From NCBI GenBank assembly GCA_015178975.1, contig WHVD01000031.1, forward strand, positions 372,001 to 436,000: a stretch of DNA of 64,000 nt, given 5' to 3'. The translations under genes were made by a program, and so were the position numbers. Positions 60,514 through 64,000 of this stretch are shown here, piece after piece. Within the stretch, counting starts at the first letter, position 1; each line of letters begins with the position of its first letter. The notes under the pieces are model-generated. The model saw only the letters and a list, made by a program, of their open reading frames with translations. It made no database searches and had not been told where the DNA came from. Source of the stretch: Hysterangium stoloniferum (taxonomy: Eukaryota; Basidiomycota; Agaricomycetes; Hysterangiales; Hysterangiaceae).

Positions 60514-60677
60514 CCTTAATATAATTACCCAAAAATTGTTTCCTGGACTAGAAGTCAATATTACTGGTGCTACAGATAGGTGCCATGTGGCATCTTTGAG
60601 TCTCTTAGGCTAATTCTTAATATAATTTCTCCAAAAAAATGTTTCCTGCACTAGAAGTCAATATTACTAGTGCCACA
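60514..60677. repeat. Direct duplication of ~62 bp, period 102 bp
   Basis: CTTAATATAATT at 60514 and 60616 is followed in both copies by GTTTCCTG and CTAGAAGTCAATATTACT. Copies differ at several sites. Confidence 0.75.
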
Positions 60678-60691
60678 GTGTGAGGGATACC

Positions 60692-61122
60692 TGTCACGAA
60701 TCGATTATTCTTCAATAAAGTCAAATAATATTCTACTAATCGAACTCGAAAGCCTCGTTCGACAAAGTATATATTCACCCTGTCGATGAAGTAAGAGGCT
60801 ATTACCAGTCGTGAGAACTCACGGAAGTATTTGTCGAAGAAGTTACGACAAGATAGATTACTAGTATCACTAATTTACAGATATTTCAACTGACTTCCCT
60901 TGCTCCTTTCATAGCCCTTTTATGCTTTTCTTCATATCGTTATGACTATGTTATGAACTAATAATGAAATCATACATGACGTTGAAATGAGACATGTCGA
61001 AAGAGATTCGATGTTGTTGAATAATGTTTGGGTTTGTCAAGTTGAATTCCATGCATCGAAGAGTTGTCAAAAGTTACCTTTGAATATTTGTGACAGCTTT
61101 GTGACTTGTGACGGTTGTGACA
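60692..61122 (+). mobile_element. LTR2 solo LTR with ATACC target-site duplication (intact)
   Basis: 431 bp, TGTCACGAATCG...CGGTTGTGACA, with a TGTCAC/GTGACA terminal inverted repeat. ATACC flanks it at 60687-60691 and 61123-61127. It matches the interrupted LTR2 at 1356-2515 in inverted orientation and gives the empty site for LTR1-B. Confidence 0.9.
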
Positions 61123-61828
61123 ATACCCCTCTCTGGGAAATATAGCTGTTTCATTGTACTACATATATTTCCTATATTTTTTCCTTATTTTTTCACTATT
61201 TTTTCACTAAATAATTCTTTGTTTACATATATGCATTTATATTAGTTTGAAGATCTATGTCCACCTGTGGGTACATAGACTCTTGTGGGCACATATATAA
61301 GGTAGGGACAATGCAAATCCAGCACCCCTTTATATAAGCAACTGCTGTTCAAACTTCTATCCCTTTTAGCAACAGCAAAAAAAAAAAAAAAAAAAAGACT
61401 TCTAGGAAGTCTTTAAGGATATATTAAGTATTATTACTAGGAACTACATTTATAAAAAATAATTTAGTTAAAAAGATATTCTTCAAAATAATAATATTTT
61501 TTCTAATATTTTTTCTTGGTGTTCTCTTGCAAATACCAGTAGGTTCTATTTTCTAAGGGAGAGGATTTGGCAGGTCACATGATCTAGTAAGTGCCGAAAT
61601 ACCCACAACAACAACTCAGGTCAAAAATTCAACAAAAACCAGTTTCAATTGATATTAAGGTATATTTTGTCTTGTACTTCACATTTAAATATCTAATATG
61701 TTTACATTTAACACCCTTAAAAGGGTTATCAATGGGAAGATTGTCTAAGGCTCACAAGGGCCAGGATTAACAACCTCAACTGTGGTATAAATAAGTACAA
61801 TGAACTTCTGTACATAAACACAAAAAGA
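61123..61828. other. Spacer before the transposon protein remnant
   Basis: A/T-rich, 0.7 kb. It has a run of about 20 A near 61377 and no gene. It may be the 5' part of the element whose protein remnant follows. Confidence 0.4.
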
Positions 61829-63402
61829 TTGCAGGAAGGTCTGGAAGATCAATCAGGAGGGGATGGTGGTATTGATAGTGGATTTAATTCTGAACCTGAT
61901 ATGGGTTTGACAGTTAATGAACAGGTGGAGGGGGGGAAGAGGAAAGGGGAGGGAGAGGAGAGAGGAAGGGGGAGGGAGAGAGGAAGGGGAGGAGGAGGAG
62001 AGGAGAGAGGAAGGGGAGAGAGAGGAAGGGGAGGGAGAGAGGAGGGGAGGAGAGAGAGGAAGGGAGGGAGAGAGGAGGGAGGGAGAGAGAGGAGAGGGAG
62101 AGAGAGAGGGGGAGAGAGGAAGGGGGAGGGAGAGGAAGGGGGAGGGAGAGAGGGAAGGAGGAGGAAGGGGAGGAGAGAGGAAGGGGAGGGAGAGAGGAAG
62201 GGGGAGGAGAGAGGAAGGGGGAGGGAGAGAGGAAGGGGGAGGGAGAGAGGAAGGGGAGGGAGAGAGGAAGGGGAGGGAGAGAGGAAGGGGGAGGGAGAGA
62301 GGAAGGGGAGGGAGAGAGGAAGGGGGAGGGAGAGAGGAAGGGGAGGGGGAGGGGGAGGCTGATGAACCAAATGAATCGGATTTGGATGAAGAAGAGGAAG
62401 AGGAGGCAGAAATTGAGAATGAAGTGGATCTCTTAACATTCATTCAAACTCTTCAGGATGCACAGAGAGCTGCACAAGAAGAGGAGAAGCAGAAGAGGGC
62501 CAAGACCAAGAGGCCAAGGTTTTATACTGGCAATCCCAAAAGATCCATGGCCAGATATGCTACAAAGAGGCAGAAGAGTACAGGAAGGAAAGCAAAATTT
62601 CATCACAGATCATTTCAGGAAAAAGAACTGTAGAGATGTTTCATTTTCATATTCACCAGACAAGGAACCTGGGCCTGATGGAGCAGAAATAGAGGTATAT
62701 ATCATGTTTATTCTAAAGTCACTCTGATTTACTAGCTAAGAATAAATGAGTAGGATCTCTACATTGAAGAAATGGATTTGATAAATGAAATCCAAGAAGA
62801 GGAGATGGTGGATAAAGAGACAGAAAGTAATACTGTTGGAAACAGTGATCAGGAACTAATTCAAGGACTTTCTGTCAAACAGAGCCAGAAAGCCACATTG
62901 ACAATGCATGAGAAACTTCAGGACATGCTTTGCTCATATGGTGATTACAGCATTGAATAATCATCAGATATTGCACTTGGCTCTATGGATTATTGTGATT
63001 TTCCAGCATTGCAACAGGCCTGTGCAAAGTTAACAGTGAAGGACAAAGATCCAAAAGTAGATATCTTTCTCAGAGCTGAACTGGGAGCTATGGTGGGCAC
63101 ATTAAACTTGTATTTGGATTCTACCCTGTCCTATAGATGGAGGGAAGCTTCATTTCTTGTTCCCAAGGCTGCTGGTCATGGTGTTTATCATGCAAGAAGA
63201 ATCTGAACTTGGATTCACCAATATCTGACAACAGGCAATCTACCAACACACCATTATGGAAGATCCCAATCACTTCTCCAAGATGAAGATTTTTGTCAAT
63301 TAATTCAACTTCATCTTCTTGAAAAAGGAAAAGATGGTATCATTAATGCTCAAGACATTGTTGATTTTATGTTAAGAACTGGAATGGGAGGTTCAGGGAA
63401 CT
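61829..63402 (+). pseudogene. Decayed transposon-type protein gene with purine minisatellite
   Basis: The reading starts near 61829 (LEDQSGGDGGIDSG), passes through the purine array where the frame changes, and continues as EADEPNESDLDEEEEEEAEI, RPRFYTGNPKRSMARY and, after an intron near 62695-62760, DLYIEEMDLINEIQEEE. In-frame stops lie at 62958-62960 and 63204-63206. Downstream it reads KAAGHGVYHARRI, LPTHHYGRSQSLLQDEDFC and INAQDIVDFM. This order recalls the N-terminal part of large basidiomycete transposon proteins that carry a DDE endonuclease domain further on. That domain is missing because the truncated LTR1-H follows. Function is lost. The family identity is a recollection of pattern, not a search result. 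Confidence 0.45.
61926..62357 (+). repeat. 430-bp purine-only minisatellite
   Basis: Almost every base is A or G. Units like GGGAGAGAGGAAGGGGA of 16-19 bases vary in the number of G, so the reading frame shifts between units. It encodes Arg/Glu/Gly-rich low-complexity peptide in all plus frames. Confidence 0.92.
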
Positions 63403-64000
63403 GACAGGGACTGAACAGAAGGACTTGGCTTCAGCTTATGTGCTGTGCCCTTGCAAAGGTACCATCAAACGTCCTTAAATTTCAAATGTATAGGGTAATA
63501 CTCAGCAATTGGAAACTGAGCCATATGCAAACAGTTGGAAACTGAAGTGATGAATATGGAAGTTGAGGTTGAAGTTGTAAAAGGGTTGGGTTGTGAAATC
63601 GGATGGTGTTGGAATGCAGAGGTCATGAACAGATAGCGGGGTCAGAGACTAGAGGTGTATCTAAGTCAATCTTCTGATTGCTTAGTAGCTACATTACAGT
63701 GGGTTTATATATGAGTTATTGGCATCTAGAAAATACTAACTAAGGGAAGAGCGGAAATACCCCAATGACAAATAAACTTGACCAAGAAGAGGAAGGTTAC
63801 GATAAAGTCGGAAGCCATGAATAACTGAGGGTGGTAACTACAAAAAAGGAAACAGTCCATGAGTTACAGGTATATATACAGGCATATGTGAAATAGATCA
63901 TCAAAAGGATAAAAGGGCATATCAAAGTATAACCAGATAGTATGAGTATAACTTGACAGGGTTGTAAGTGGTGTTGATTGCTGTGAAAGTATACATAAGC
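63403..64000 (-). mobile_element. LTR1-H, truncated inverted LTR1, continues past the window
   Basis: The conserved LTR1 block appears inverted (AGGACTTGGCTTCAGCTTAT near 63419), followed by the usual LTR1 order, including CTAGAAAATACTAAC near 63725, to the last base. The expected TGTTAAGAACTG terminus is missing, so this end is deleted or rearranged. It cuts off the transposon protein remnant. The copy is CpG-poor and diverged, hence old. Confidence 0.75.

Overview
The window looks like nuclear DNA of a filamentous fungus, most likely a basidiomycete (agaricomycete-type). Genes are split by many short introns of about 45-70 bp with GT...AG ends. The protein set is fungal, including a GH3/PA14 beta-glucosidase, DHA1-type MFS transporters and what looks like a DUF6532 gene. 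The flanks are packed with LTRs and Tc1-like elements. I cannot name the species.

Layout. (1) Bases 1-7.5 kb are a nest of transposable elements. A solo LTR (LTR5) holds a Tc1-like element (Tc1-a), which holds solo LTR1-A, which holds solo LTR2 (inverted), which holds solo LTR1-B. A second Tc1-like element (Tc1-b) also sits in Tc1-a. Next to the nest, LTR1-D lies inside LTR1-C. (2) 8.4-35.3 kb is the gene island. It holds a hypothetical coiled-coil protein (-), a short-chain dehydrogenase (+), a C2-domain protein (+), three tandem MFS transporters (all -), a GH3 beta-glucosidase (+) and an S9 serine peptidase (-). I could build frame-consistent exon models for four of these: the hypothetical protein (618 aa), SDR (309 aa), C2 protein (465 aa) and beta-glucosidase (854 aa). 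(3) 35.3-54.6 kb is a gene desert of about 19 kb. It contains a 104-bp palindrome, microsatellites, an A/T-rich minisatellite and four separate two-copy tandem duplications of 84-137 bp. (4) 54.6-64 kb is a second transposon graveyard. A DUF6532-like gene is broken by two nested LTR pairs (LTR5 with LTR1-E inside; LTR4 with LTR1-F inside). Solo LTR3 and LTR2 follow, then a decayed transposon protein carrying a 430-bp purine-only minisatellite, then a truncated LTR1.

How the genes may work together. The MFS trio, beta-glucosidase and peptidase fit a nutrient-uptake or detoxification neighbourhood, but the sequence shows no proof of a joint pathway. The strongest observations concern genome history. 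Nine LTRs keep matching 5-bp target-site duplications (TSDs), so the insertion order can be read directly. No LTR has an internal retrotransposon region beside it. LTR family names (LTR1-5) and Tc1-a/b are local labels.
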